This document shows, one piece after another, positions 8,629-20,399 of a stretch of DNA of 64,000 nucleotides. The notes under the pieces are model-generated. The model saw nothing but the letters and a program-made list of their open reading frames with translations. It did no database searches and was not told where the DNA came from. The stretch lies in NCBI GenBank assembly GCA_030272585.1, contig BSYQ01000001.1:8881001-8945000 (forward strand), given 5' to 3'. The position numbers and the translations under genes were made by a program. This DNA is from Bryopsis sp. KO-2023 (lineage: Eukaryota; Chlorophyta; Ulvophyceae; Bryopsidales; Bryopsidaceae). Numbering within the stretch: position 1 is the stretch's first letter; each line of letters opens with the position of its first letter.

Positions 8629-11217
8629 TCAAGCGAAAGTGTGAGGGGGGGGGGGGGCGAAAAGTGTGACTGTGCACACCTTTTCGAGTACATCCTCCAT
8701 CAGGTGGTCTCGGCCTCCCCTCATGGGATCCTCCACCAGCGGCTCGGTGTGAGATTTTCCGATGTAAATTTTGCACGAGCATTGAACGCTGGATTCCTGC
8801 AGCACCAAAAAAGCCCTCCTTTTCTGGTGGAAAAAAAAACACTTCGACAATTGAATGCTGCACAGACTGGTGGAGCAGTCGATCGATGTACCTGGAGGAT
8901 TTGAGCGAACTCCATGCTGCTGTTGCAAGGGACCGTTCGGTCTGCTTTTCCATGTAACAAGAGAATCTCTGGCAACTGTCCCCTGCGTGTGCGTCGTTTT
9001 GGACGAGGTTAAAAATAGCAAAACCAACAAGTTTGAAGCTGGTAAAGGTACTGGTCAATGCAAAAAAGCAGTATAGGCACTCATGTGGGCAAATTCAAGA
9101 AACCACGTGTCGGTGAGTAAGCTAAGAAAATTCACCTCAAAAATCCTCGGAGCTTCTGGGCGATATTGAGAGGCGAGAGTGTCTGAAGGGAGACCTCCCC
9201 ATCGATCATCATGATCTGTTCGAACAGACTGGACAAAAACCAACCCACACTCTTTGAAGCAATGCCTCTTTTTTTTTTTTTGGATTATGCATGCACAGCA
9301 ACAGCCCGATCACCTCTTGTAAAGCCCCCGCGAGTGCAAATGCTCAGACAGAGACTCTAAGCAATAGGCACCTGAAACTCCGATGAAGCTCTGCAAATCC
9401 AAAGGGTCCCAATCTCGACCAACCCCCAACTTGGACGACCCGAACACCCTGCGCTGAACCTGCCTCCAAAACGTCAAAGAAAGATGCTCAAAATTGACCT
9501 TAGTCTTCGAAAATCAACACTTGTCTGACACCAGCCGCACACATGTTTTCGCCCCTCCACCCCCCCCCAAAAAAAATTTAAAAATATTAACCTAATGACT
9601 GACATGAAATTGAGGGATTTTTTTTGCAGAGCAAAAATGAATGTCATTAGTGCAGTTAGTGTTCAACTGCCCACAGCAAGGTTTTTGACCTACCTGAGTC
9701 AAAAGCGACAGAGCAGCCAGGTGACCCCCAGCCGATTGCCCCACCAAATGAACATTCCTCACATCCCCATCATACTCATCGATGTGTCGCAAAACCCATG
9801 AAATCCCGGTGTTCACATCCTCAAGCATATCCAGAGCACTGCCCTGGAATGCATCAGCATCGAGCCCCTCAATCCACTGAACGGACAAATGGCTGAAAAA
9901 CCGAGTGTTCCACCTGCTCGTTGTGGGAGAAAGCAAGTACCTGGGGGAAATTTCTGTAATCAAGAGAAACCACCATCACCCCCATTTCGCTCAATCGGCG
10001 TCCGAGAAGCGAACCCCATGCTTTGTAGCCGATCGTCCAAGCACCCCCTGATGCAGAAAAATATATATATATGCAATTTAGAATTCGGTGTCCCTAGGTC
10101 TGGGAGCAACTGATTGAAACCAATGCGTTGAGAAAATCGCACCTGTAATGAATATCACGACTGGCCAACTGGCACCCTTTGCCAATTGTGTGCTTGGAGT
10201 GTAAAGATCCAAGCGATTTCTCGGCTGCAAACATTTCGTTTGTTAATTTGATGTCACAACGATGGATAGCACACACTCATTGGAAATCGATCAACCACAT
10301 TAAAAAACCTCAAAGAGTGTTTAGGTATTCTCTCTTATACCCCTCATCATTCCAGCCTATAAGTCACAATTACTACTTTCGATAGATTCCCTGAATGCAA
10401 ACCGGAATGTTCAGACTCAGTGCCACGAAGTGATTTATTTTGGATTTTTTTTCCCCAAAAAAAATTGTTTACCTTTCGGCCATATGGAATGCTCCGAGAG
10501 ACTTGGCCCGAGAAAAAATAATAGTACACCATCTGCTTTGCATGCAAAAAACTGATTAAGGAAACGTGATCAGCCATCAAATTTATGGAACCACGAAAGC
10601 AAGGGGTATATATAAGGGGTATATAAGGGTATCATTGACATCCTGGATTTGGATTCACAAATTTTGATATATCAAGATGAGGTGATTCATCACCTGAAGA
10701 AATCCTGGCGACAAAATTGTGGCGTATAAAAACAGTCTGCAAAAATTCCATAACCACCTCCACCCTGAAAAAACAACAAAACCAAAACGCTCTTTTTTTC
10801 AGCCCCACGTCAATTTCCAAAACGAAACAACCCCAGCGACAATGAAACGAGACATTGCCATTGACACCCACCGAGTCCGAGATAACTCCAAAGTTTGATC
10901 GCAAGGCGGAACACGAGAAAGACTTCGGTGGTGACGTGGCTCAACGCTTCTCTGGGGGAAAGCGGTTCTTTCAAATCGGCGAGAGAGTCGCTCCGGTGCA
11001 GCAACGCGGTTTGTTCACAAGCTCTGCGCCGTCGGGTCGTACCGATCTGTTCGGCATACGTCTTTCCCTGCATCGCCGGAGTGCGTTTCCCTCCCAGAAA
11101 CCAAGTCCGCGTCGAAACTGTTCGGATGCCAGAAACTGATGGAGGTGGAATCAGACATGTTCCAAAGGACATCGTCGTCCCGTCGAAATCACATTTGCAT
11201 GTAAAACCTAGCATCAT
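8629..11217 (-). CDS. ICME: isoprenylcysteine alpha-carbonyl methylesterase, plant ICME type (alpha/beta hydrolase)
   Basis: Ten exons on the minus strand, 5' to 3': 10872-11217, 10694-10764, 10473-10532, 10143-10224, 9941-10047, 9694-9843, 9314-9459, 9136-9228, 8892-8982, 8629-8796. All phases agree, giving 437 aa from the upstream-most ATG; a shorter start (MSFGT or MQGKT) is possible. The order matches plant [16 protein letters not shown] and [12 protein letters not shown] (membrane helices), [43 protein letters not shown] (oxyanion loop), [21 protein letters not shown] (catalytic Ser), GKADRTVP (Asp) and [16 protein letters not shown] (His). The family removes the methyl ester from prenylated C-termini at the endoplasmic reticulum/Golgi membrane. 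In plants it antagonises ICMT and affects ABA signalling. It is divergent from the aminotransferase. Confidence 0.9.
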
Positions 11218-11294
11218 GAAGCCTGCTTTCTTGTCTAGAATGAACGGGACGTCTCTTTCGACGTTACTCTGGAGCGCGTCAGGTGGGACGAAGG
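11218..11294. promoter_or_regulatory. short bidirectional promoter between ICME and the aminotransferase
   Basis: Only 77 bp separate the furthest-upstream ATG of the minus-strand ICME gene from the first ATG of the plus-strand aminotransferase. The true 5' UTRs must overlap or the ICME start must lie further downstream. No TATA box is evident. Shared control is inferred from geometry alone. Confidence 0.45.
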
Positions 11295-12503
11295 ATGGTT
11301 TCGTTGGGTGGATCTCGGGCTCCCGATATCGCGACTTTGAGGGCGGAAACCCCTGGGACTTCGAGATTGGCGCACTTTAACAACGCCGGGGCATCTCTGG
11401 TACCACGCCGCGTTTCCGATGGGGTTCGACGCTTTCTGGACGCGGAGGAAACGCTCGGTGGCTACGAGGCCGTGGAAGCTCACGCCGATCTCCTCGAAAG
11501 GCCGTACTCGGCCTGCGCAAGTCTCTTGAACTGTGGAGCGGAGGAGATCGCAGTTGTGCAAAGCGCCACCCAAGCTTGGCAACAAGTTTTTTTTGGCATC
11601 GAATTTCAAGAGGGAGACAGACTGATCACTTCCACAGCCGAGTATGGAAGCAACTACATTGCATACCTGCAAGCAAAAAAAAGACATAACATTAGCATTG
11701 AGGTGGTGAAAGAAACTCCGGAAGGCGATCTGGATTTGGACCATCTGAGGGAGCTGGCGGCTGGATCGAAAAAGCCCAAGCTCATATCCATCAGTCATAT
11801 TCCCACCAGTTCTGGCCGGGTTTACGATGCGATCGGTGTGGGGGCGATCGCCAAGGAATTCGGGATTCCTTATTTGTTGGATGCTTGTCAGAGCGTGGGT
11901 CAAATGCCAGTGGATGTGGAAGAAATTGGCTGTGATTTCTTGACCGCCACCAGTAGAAAATATCTGCGGGGTCCGCGAGGAGCTGGCTTGCTGTACATTT
12001 CGAAACACGTGCTGGATTCTTTCGAGCCAATGACACTTGATGTCCGTGGGGCGAAATGGAGCGAACGAGAGGAATTCCAAATGGCATCTGACGCCAAACG
12101 ATTCGAACAGTATGAAATGAGTTTTGCAGCGAAAGCGGGGTTTGGGATTGCAGTGGAATATGCCTTGGAGGTTGGGTTAGATTGGTGTTGGGAACGGATA
12201 CAGTTTTTGAGCAAGAAATTACGTGAGGGGTTGTCCGGAATCGATAAGGTCCAAGTTCTCGACAAAGGAAGGGTGTTGTGTGGGATTGTCAGTTTCTGTG
12301 TCGATGGAATGGACCCAGAGGTGGTGAAAGCAGCCCTTAGGCAACAGAGCATAAATGTGTCAGTCTCCTTGATATCATCTTCCAGGATTGATTTTGAGAA
12401 TCGGAATTTGAAGGGGGTCGTCCGGGCATCTGTGCATTACTACAACACTGAGGAGGAGGTCGAAAGGCTTGTACAAGCTGTGAGCGAACTGTCGATGCAA
12501 TGA
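11295..12503 (+). CDS. PLP-dependent aminotransferase class V (cysteine desulfurase-like fold), intronless
   Basis: A single 402-residue frame starting at the first in-frame ATG (11295). Landmarks are HFNNAGASLVP at the N-terminus, SATQAWQQVFFG, the AEYGSNYIAYL loop, ISHIPTSSGRVYD, YLLDACQSVGQMPVDV (Asp contacting the pyridine nitrogen) and the Schiff-base lysine block TSRKYLRGPRGAGLLYIS. These are the conserved sites of fold-type I class-V enzymes (cysteine desulfurase, selenocysteine lyase, isopenicillin-N epimerase, kynureninase relatives). I see no typical NifS/SufS mobile-loop cysteine, so sulfur transfer cannot be assumed. The lack of introns among intron-rich neighbours suggests a retrocopy or acquisition from bacteria; the layout resembles bacterial members. 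Confidence 0.85.
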   Translation: MVSLGGSRAPDIATLRAETPGTSRLAHFNNAGASLVPRRVSDGVRRFLDAEETLGGYEAVEAHADLLERPYSACASLLNCGAEEIAVVQSATQAWQQVFFGIEFQEGDRLITSTAEYGSNYIAYLQAKKRHNISIEVVKETPEGDLDLDHLRELAAGSKKPKLISISHIPTSSGRVYDAIGVGAIAKEFGIPYLLDACQSVGQMPVDVEEIGCDFLTATSRKYLRGPRGAGLLYISKHVLDSFEPMTLDVRGAKWSEREEFQMASDAKRFEQYEMSFAAKAGFGIAVEYALEVGLDWCWERIQFLSKKLREGLSGIDKVQVLDKGRVLCGIVSFCVDGMDPEVVKAALRQQSINVSVSLISSSRIDFENRNLKGVVRASVHYYNTEEEVERLVQAVSELSMQ

Positions 12504-13362
12504 CCATAAATTCTGTACCCCTGCCCCCTCCCTTTCGACAAACCCCTGACGAAAAGCCCAAGAGATCCTCCTCAACACCTGTGGAGTTGGCCGGGTTTTA
12601 AGGATGGATCCTCAAGATGTGTTGTGGGAATCTAAGCAGGGGTGGTGCAAGTCTGGAGGAGGGGGCTGATGTCCAACCCACTCCTTTCTTTTTGAATGTT
12701 TCCTGACCATACAAATCTAGTGTTATTTGTTATTTTGGTGATTTTCCCAACAAATCGACCGCCTGTGCTGCTGCCGTGGGGCTGAATTCGCCCTCCAACG
12801 GGTGGACCTTCCGGTCCACTGCTTTGAGCAGTTGCATTTGCTTACGAGAGACATCACCCTTGTGCCTGTCATGCGGCACCTTAAATTGGATGAGACGTAA
12901 ATAATCTGCTTCTCCTTCCCTGGAGCTATGTTGAGAACAAGGCGCTGGGAGTGAGGAAAGCAAAGAAAACCAACATAAACCCAGTTCGGTCGTCCAAGCT
13001 TTAGCGGGTTTCTTCGCTTGAAAAAAAAAAGAAAAGAAACGAAGAAGGAAACAAAAAAACAAAGCGAAAACCGAGCTGCCGGCGTCTTCGAACCTCTTTT
13101 TTTTTTTTTTTTTCGTTTCTTTTGAAACGTGTGTTGTCGAAAACGACAACCTGGGGGGAAAAAAAGAGAGGGAGCCAAGTGTTTTCATCCTGGTGGGGGG
13201 ACGGTTGCCTGTTTGACGTGTCGAAGACGCGTATATTTTTTCATCACGGGAAATCTCCGAGGCTGAGAGGTTGGCAACGACTTTTTCGAATTCTTCCTGC
13301 TTTCGAGAGAGTCTTGGTGTTTGCCCGCTGTGGTGGGCATGCCGGCAACCCGCAACACCACC
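12504..13362. other. intergenic region with an unrecognised minus-strand ORF (12730-13374)
   Basis: A 214-codon minus-strand frame spans most of this gap. Its 3' part (GDVSRKQMQLLKAVDRKVHP...) and 5' part (QEEFEKVVANLSASEIS) look helical and charged. The middle is translated homopolymer (poly-Lys, Phe-rich). It may be a small spliced gene whose exons are the two ends, or chance. The 5' end would overlap the start of the Sec14 gene. I cannot assign a function. Confidence 0.3.
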
Positions 13363-16300
13363 ATGGGTTCTCAAGTCAAAGGACTGGGGCTGTCAGATAA
13401 ACGCCTTGAAAGGAAATATCCTGAAGAACCCGGTCTTGACGATTGGGAGAAAGATGCTGCGGAACAGGTGAGCACTGTTCGGCAAGTTGGAGGGGTGTGT
13501 GGGGAAATCCGCGCGAATCCTTCGCGTTCGTGCGATCTGGTGGGCCGCGGGTTTGACCCATTCGTTCGGGGAGTCGGGAATCGGGTGGACTCTGTGTGGC
13601 AAAAGCTATCTCGACGGACGAGGATTCGTCATAGTGCGTCGAAGTGGATTGAACTGTCTGGGGTTTTGAGCGCACGCTGTTTGTCGTGTATTGCTTTCAG
13701 GACGAGGCGGTTGAGGAATTACGGCAAGCGCTGGTGAATCGGGGGTCTTGGAACCCAAGGCTAGGTATGGAAGCTCCTGTGAAAGTGTGGACGAGGATGC
13801 GAAAAACGACATGAACTCGGCCTGCAGTTCGGGGGGGGGGAAAGGAATGTCGCGTGGCCACGAGACTTGACAGCTTCGTGTTGTTTTTCTGGTAGACTTC
13901 TACACGCTGCTGCGGTTTTTGCGAGCCAGAGACTATGACGTGGAGCGGTCCTTGGCGATGATGATGGACCACTTGCAATGGCGTCAAGAAAACAGGGTCG
14001 ATCACATCCTCCATGAATTCGAATTCACCGAGAGGGAAGAATTCCTGTCGGTGTATCCACAGGGCTACCATCAAACCGACAAGCAGGCAAGCAGATCCCC
14101 GCGTCATTTTGATCAGTCAACGCCCGGAGGAAAGGCAAAGGCTTGGTGTGAAATTTTTTTTTGGATGTGTCGTGGTGCTCCAGGGCAATCCCATTTATAT
14201 TCAACATATTGGTTGCGTGGACCTGGCTCGCATTAGAGAGGTCACCACGGAGGATCGAATGACCAAGTATCACATCCAGGAATACGAACGATGCCTGGAG
14301 CACATCTTCCCGATCGTCTCGAGAGTCCATGGCCGTCAAATCGACAAAACCTTTGCGATCGTGGATGCAAAGGGTGAGGGATTGCATATGCACAAGCCGC
14401 TCGAAATATCATGTTCCCAACAGTCTTGGGTTAAAACATCCCTGATAATTTTCTGCTGGATGCTTGTGCGCTAGGGTTTGGTTGGGTCAATTGTTTGATT
14501 GGATGAGCTGTTATGTTGCTTGAGGAGTTCTGGCTGGTATCCAAAAGTAGAAAAAATAATTTAAAAAATCATCAATATGTAGATCTATGGTATTTTTTTT
14601 CTTTCGATTTTTGATTTTGATATCTAAAGGTTTCACAGAAGGCAAGGATTTTCCGAAAATATGTTATCAGTATAAAAATATTAAGGGATCTTTTTTGTTT
14701 TTTTTTTCTGCATCCAGGGCTTGGTCTAAGACATTTGACTCGGGACGTTCGTGCCTCTTTGGGAACAATAATGGCGATTGATCAGAACAACTATCCCGAG
14801 ACCCTCTACCACACATGCATCATTAATGCACCCGCTGCTTTCAGGGCAATATGGGGGATGGTCAAACCAATGCTGAACGCACGAACTCAAGCAAAAGTCG
14901 AGGTGAAAACACCCACCATTCTCCGATCTGTCCAACGATATTTTTGATGGATAGTTCACTTTCGTTTCTTTCTTTTTTTTACGAAAGGGGCGATCAAGGG
15001 CTATGCTGAGTGTTTGTGATTTACACAGGTATGTCCCAAAGACTATCTGCCTGCATTGAAAAAATGGATCGACGAGGAAAACATTCCGGAATATCTTGGG
15101 GGCAAATCCAAGGGCACGCTCGTGGACGATGTCGGGCCCTGGCAAGACGAAGAGCTCATCCGCGAGCTGGAACTGGAAAACGAAAAGAGGAAAGCCAAGC
15201 CTCGGAAGAATTCCCTCTTGGACAGCGGGGAACTGGTGCAGCGGCAATGGAGCTCCTTGTCGTCGGGGACGGATTATCAGGATGCCGTCTCTGCACCCCC
15301 GAGTCTGACCGACAGTTTCCCCAAGTCTGTGGAGGCCAAAGAGATGGATGCGGAGCCATTGAAGAGCAACGACGATGATATTGGGGTCCCCACCAACAAG
15401 AACACACAGTCGCTAGCGAGTATGTGTTGAATTTCTGGCATTTCTGGAAATGAAATTGGATAAAATCGTACCCGAAAGAGCAAATGGAGGGTCTGTTTGT
15501 GCATGGTTGAGCCAAGCAAAGGAAAAACAAAGGGGGGGCGTGGGGCAAAGATGGCCAAAACAAAAAATAATAAAAAAAAACAATTGAGAAACCCAAGAGT
15601 GTTGGTGCGATTTGAGCGGGGACTCTGCGGATACAAGTGATGGAGATTGCAGAAGAGTTCCTTATTCTTTTTTTTATTTGCTTTTTTCTTTGATACTTCT
15701 TGTAGAGGCAACTTTCCAGGTTCAGCTGGACTCGGGTTTTCGTTGGAAAAGAAAATCGAGTAACCCGGCAGAGATTTCATTTATTTATTTTTTTTCTCCC
15801 CCCAGTTTCCTGTTTTTTTTTTTGTATTTTCTGGAGAGGAACGGGTGGAGGTTGAAAAAAAAAAAAGGAAGAGGGAATGACACCTCCCTGTTTTTTTTCT
15901 CTAATTGTGTTATTGAAAAGACTGGGGGGGGAAGAGGATTGCGTGTGTTGGGAAAGAATGATTGTGAGTAATGATGAGACATTATGATGTGATGCAACAA
16001 TGGATTGATTTGTCGGTGTGAAAATCTCATTCTTTTTTTTTTTTTTTCATTTTCTTTGCATAGCACGCATCCATGACTTGGAGACAAGACTCCCTCAACA
16101 AATGCAGCGGCTACAACCATACGTAGCCGCCCGTGGGGCTGGAACTCATCTCACCCCCCCAACTCCAAACACATTGCTTGCCCGAGTCGAAGTCCTGGAG
16201 CAAGGAATGGATATTCTTCTCAGAGCCCAGGTGAGATCTATGACAAAGAGCAAAAAAAAAATCTTAGACAGATCCATGTTGATGCGCCCTTTTCTTGTTA

Positions 16301-16658
16301 CCTTGTAGTTTCTTCTAATTTTTTTTTTTTTTTAAAGAAAAATTACATTTCTGGTTCTGTTTTTTCTTTTCTTTCTTTTTTTTCCCTTTTTTATTTTAAA
16401 GGAAAATTGCGGAATTTATGCCCATTAAAAAACAACAAAAAAACTAGGGAAAAAATGCATAGGGAAAAAAAAATAGTTCCAATCGTTTTCGATCTTGCAG
16501 GAGAGGCACCTACAAAAAAAATAAAAAAAATATAGACTGCAAGGTTGAAAACAATCATGAAATTTATATTTTTGATGTTGTAGGAAACGGCCTGGGCAAA
16601 GGAGAAATTCGAGGAGCCGGCCGACCGGAAATGTTGCAATTGCTGCTGCATCATGTAA
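13363..16658 (+). CDS. Sec14-like phosphatidylinositol transfer protein (CRAL-TRIO) with C-terminal CaaX box
   Basis: Eight exons: 13363-13467, 13701-13764, 13896-14086, 14184-14373, 14718-14902, 15029-15419, 16064-16230, 16584-16658; 455 aa. CRAL-TRIO-N is seen in DFYTLLRFLRARDYDVER and YPQGYHQTDKQ. The lipid-binding domain is seen in GNPIYIQHIGCVDLARI, NYPETLYHTCIINAPAAFR and IPEYLGG. An acidic linker and a coiled coil (LLARVEVLEQGMDILL) follow, as in plant Sec14-nodulin-like proteins. The last exon ends KCCNCCCIM-stop. CCIM is a CaaX motif with Met as last residue (farnesylation expected), and the extra cysteines could be palmitoylated. Intron 3 starts with GC (CAG|GCAAGC). The start at 13363 has a strong CACCATGG context; an in-frame ATG at 13339 is possible. 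Confidence 0.9.
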
Positions 16659-19600
16659 TAATATCAATTTCGAATGTCTGTGGTGGGATCCCATTGAGGG
16701 CCCCGCTGCACTGAGATGCAACGAGTCTCTTTCGTGACACCATCATGCTAGGGGGGGATTAAGGGGGTTGGTTGGTTGGGGAGGTCATCATCTTTTCAAA
16801 AGGAAAAAAAGAAAGAAAAAAAAACACAAGCAAAAACCAAAAAAGGAAGACAGATAGAGAGAGAGAGAGAGGGTCAGCAAAATGTATTCATTTCGTTGGT
16901 TTCTGGAGTGTGGCTGAAATTGGAGGAAAAACAAGGAACAGTTTTGACCAGGAGGGGGGGGGGATTGGGCAATTGGGAATGGCGCTTTCACCGAAAACAA
17001 AATTGAAATTGAAATTGGAAGAAGAGAGAAACATGTGGGCAGGTGGTAAATCACAATTTGGTTTTTTTTTCTAGAGAAAAGTTGGGTTTTTTGGGCGACC
17101 GGGATAGGCTCTTTGGGGAAGAAGGTGAGGAGATCAAGGGGAGAGAGAGAGAAAGAGAACTTGCGATGTGCATGGAGGTGTATGGGTTTTTTTGGGGGGG
17201 TTGGGTTGAGGTGGAGGATGCAAGACATTTGCTTTTGAATGTATATTGGGGGGGGAGTGGGCTGTGCATTATATATATATACACCCAATTTGTTTCTCAT
17301 TTCGGCAGGTTGAAAATTCGGACTCTCGTTGTCGAGAAGCAAAGAAAAAGGGAGAAAAAGAAAAAAACACGGAAGGAGGGATTGGCTTCATGAGGATGAT
17401 TATGGAATGCATTCTTTTTTTTTTTCTCTTTTTTTCCCTCTGTTTTTGACCACCATTTTCCTTTCTGTGATTCCTTTTTGATTTTGTTTGTGTGTGTGTG
17501 TGTGTTTTTCCTTGGATTGTGTCTGGCAGATAAATCCTCCCCCCCCCCATGGGTGCATGGTGGGGTGATGTTTGTATGCGTGTCTGGTGTTTTTCTTTTC
17601 TTTTTTTTTCCCTCTTTCAGGAATTGTTGGCGGGGTGACAGAGAAAGAGAGACGAAAAAAAAAATTAGAGAGAGAGAGAGAGAGGTTGTGGAGAAAGAAG
17701 AAAAGAAAGAAAAAAGAAAAGAAATGTTTAATTTCCAGGAAAAAGGAAAGGAAGAGTGACCTATATGAAAGAAAATTGTAACAATGTAGTGGAATATGGC
17801 GCGCTTTCGTTTTCAGAAAGAGAGAAAATCAAATTCAGATATGAAAATAAAGTAACCTCGATCGGTACGAGGTGGGTGAGGGGGGGAAGCAAAAAAAAAA
17901 ACTCTTTTTAAAAAAATGACAAAACATTGTTTGTGGTACGCCCCTTTTTTTATAATTTTATAGAAAAAGAAAAGGAAAAAAAAAACTAAAGAAATTTAAG
18001 AGAGAGGAAAAAAAAAGAAAAACGATATCGTTTTTTTTTTAATCCCTTTGATTCTTTGGTCGTCTTTTCATTTCCTGATGGTGTGTATGTGTTGTATAAA
18101 AAGCTCCTAAAATTCTTATGTCCCCACTGTGACTGTTTAAAAAAAATATATTTTTTTTCTTTTTCTTTTTTTCTTTCGAAACATAAGATGGGGAGGGGGG
18201 GTTCGTTTGTTTTTAGAGATTTATTCAAACCGAGGATAAATTTGAAACAGCCTTTGCAACTACACAGTCAGTCAAGCTCTTTGAAAAACACGCTATTTTG
18301 CACCAGTTTTTTTTTTTTTTTTGATATATTTGGTTCCTGTCATTTTGTGGGGAAAATTTTGGGGGGGGTTGAAGGGGACTCTTTTTTTTAAAAGAGACAT
18401 GTGTTTTAGATAACAACTCTGCAATTCTATTTTATGTTTTTGGATGGTTTTTTGTTCATACTCCTTTTTATGTTTTTTTTTGCATGTGTATGTGTGTTTT
18501 TTTGGGGGACCATTGGGGGGAGCGTTTTTTTGTTTTTTTTGGCACATGGTTGCCACAGGATTCATTGATTGATTGATTGCAGGATCGAATAGCTGATTGG
18601 CATTGCCTTGGGTATTTTTTGTTGTTTTTTTCTCCAAGCGATCATGAGTGCAGAAACCGAGGGAAAGTGGCGAATAATCAATTGCTATGCAACTTAACCT
18701 GATATAAGAGAGAAAAAAGAAAAAAAAAGAAAAAAAGAATGATCATTTAAGAGTTAGAGAAAAGTGTGATTCCTTGTTCGTTTGGGATGGGTCGATTTGC
18801 CTTGAAACTTTATGTCTGGACACCCAACCATTTCTGGGTGGAAATTTGGAAAAGGCTGCAAAAGATCTTATTACTTGATGAACAAATGATGTAAATGCTT
18901 TTTGACTTGGCAGTGCAGCTTCAGAACCTCTAAGAATATCATCGAAAGCAACCCAAAGCATCAAAAAGTTGTCACTATCCACTGAAAGGAAAAAGCAAGC
19001 TCTTGCTGTTAAGGCAACGATTCCTATTCCAGCCCAGGAAATCGTTTTCACGACCTCTCCCCTCCCCCCTTATCCGCACTGGCGTGGTGATTATATGAAT
19101 AGGAATTTCATGGATGTGTTTCATGGCATGGAAGAAAAGGCTTGTGGGGGTTTGTGAACATATATGTGTGTTCTCTGTATGTGTGTGTTCTGTAGGTCTA
19201 CCATTGGGCCAGTGCGATTTTTATTTTTTATTTTTTTTGGGTCAACCATCTCCCAGACTAACTCGTTTCTATCTGTGCTCCGCCTTTTGAGAGAAGACAC
19301 TTGCAACACAAAAGTGCATTTGTCCACTCGGAGAAGTTAGTTCGTCCGTTTCTCGTGGTGTGGCATGTGGTATGAATGCTGTGTTGCTTATTTTGGTGGT
19401 TGGGCGAGAAATAAAGGATTTCACTGGACAAACTTTGTTCAGTTCAGTTCAGAGAATTGGCTTGGTTCATCATCAAGTGAAATTCAACAGCTCCTTTGGC
19501 TGTAATAGCAATTTTGATGATGCACAAGGACAACTGCTGTTTTTTTTTTTTTTAATCTTGATTTAGTCGGAGGGGCCTTTGATGGACGCGTTGTAAGAGA

Positions 19601-20399
19601 GGAAACACAATGCTCTTATCAAAAATTTTGGAAATTTCAACCTGCGATTTTTCAATTTCAATTGCAGCAACACGGTGTTTCGCTCTGAAAGACATCAAGT
19701 ATGGTCAAAGCTTGCTTACGTGCCTCCAGCTTGAGAGCAATTTCCCAAAAAAGCAAAAGCCTACCTCACAGCAAATGTTTCGTCAAAAAAATATACATAC
19801 CGGTAGATAAAAATTCGCTGTTACTGCTCGACTAAAAACAGAGCCCCAAAGAGGAAAATGCCCCATAAATTTCCAGTCTTGCCAAATTTCCCCCCTTCGT
19901 TTTACAACAGTTTTTTGACCCCAAATCGAGAGGAATGATTACAAACAAAACAAAGAAAAAAGACTTCCATGTCAAATTCTCCTTACACTCTCCTACTTGG
20001 TTAACAGTCTAAAAGCTTTCTCTCCCTTTTTTTTCTTAAACTTTTTTTTTTCGTTTTCTGGGTTTTTTTCCCTCCTTTCCATCTTCACGATTGTGAAAAC
20101 TTTCAGCTTGAACACTACTCCCTTTGTGGCTTCGCCCCTCCATTTTATGTTTTGCACACAATCCCTTTATGCTTTTATGGTGTTTTTTTTTCCCTCGAAA
20201 GGGGAGGGGCAAATATAATCTCTCTTTAACAACAAATAAAGAAAAACTGTTCCAAAAAAAAAAAAAAAAGACGAAATAGAACAAAGGCTAAAGTTACACA
20301 CACAACCCACCACCACCACCACCACCACCCAATCCCGCATTTCTTCAGTTTTCCCCCCCTTTTTCTTGGCTCCCCCAACCGCTGCTTATCATGGAAATA
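16659..20399. other. long low-complexity intergenic stretch, no supported gene
   Basis: 3.7 kb between the ends of two convergent genes. From about 16.7 to 18.7 kb the plus strand is dense in T and G homopolymers, with purine-rich AG blocks near 16.85 and 17.65 kb and a short GT run near 17.5 kb. A 102-codon minus ORF at 18743-19051 starts with a hydrophobic helix (MKTISWAGIGIVALTARACF). It is unrecognised, and I do not call it a gene. The rest presumably holds long 3' UTRs of the Sec14 and SPX genes. Confidence 0.5.
20308..20329. repeat. CAC trinucleotide microsatellite
   Basis: About seven perfect CAC/ACC units just downstream of the SPX stop codon (minus-strand gene), probably inside its 3' UTR. 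Confidence 0.8.

Noticed and set aside
18743..19051. 102-codon minus ORF with hydrophobic N-terminus
   Set aside because: It lies in a low-complexity region, has no homologue I recognise and no splice context.
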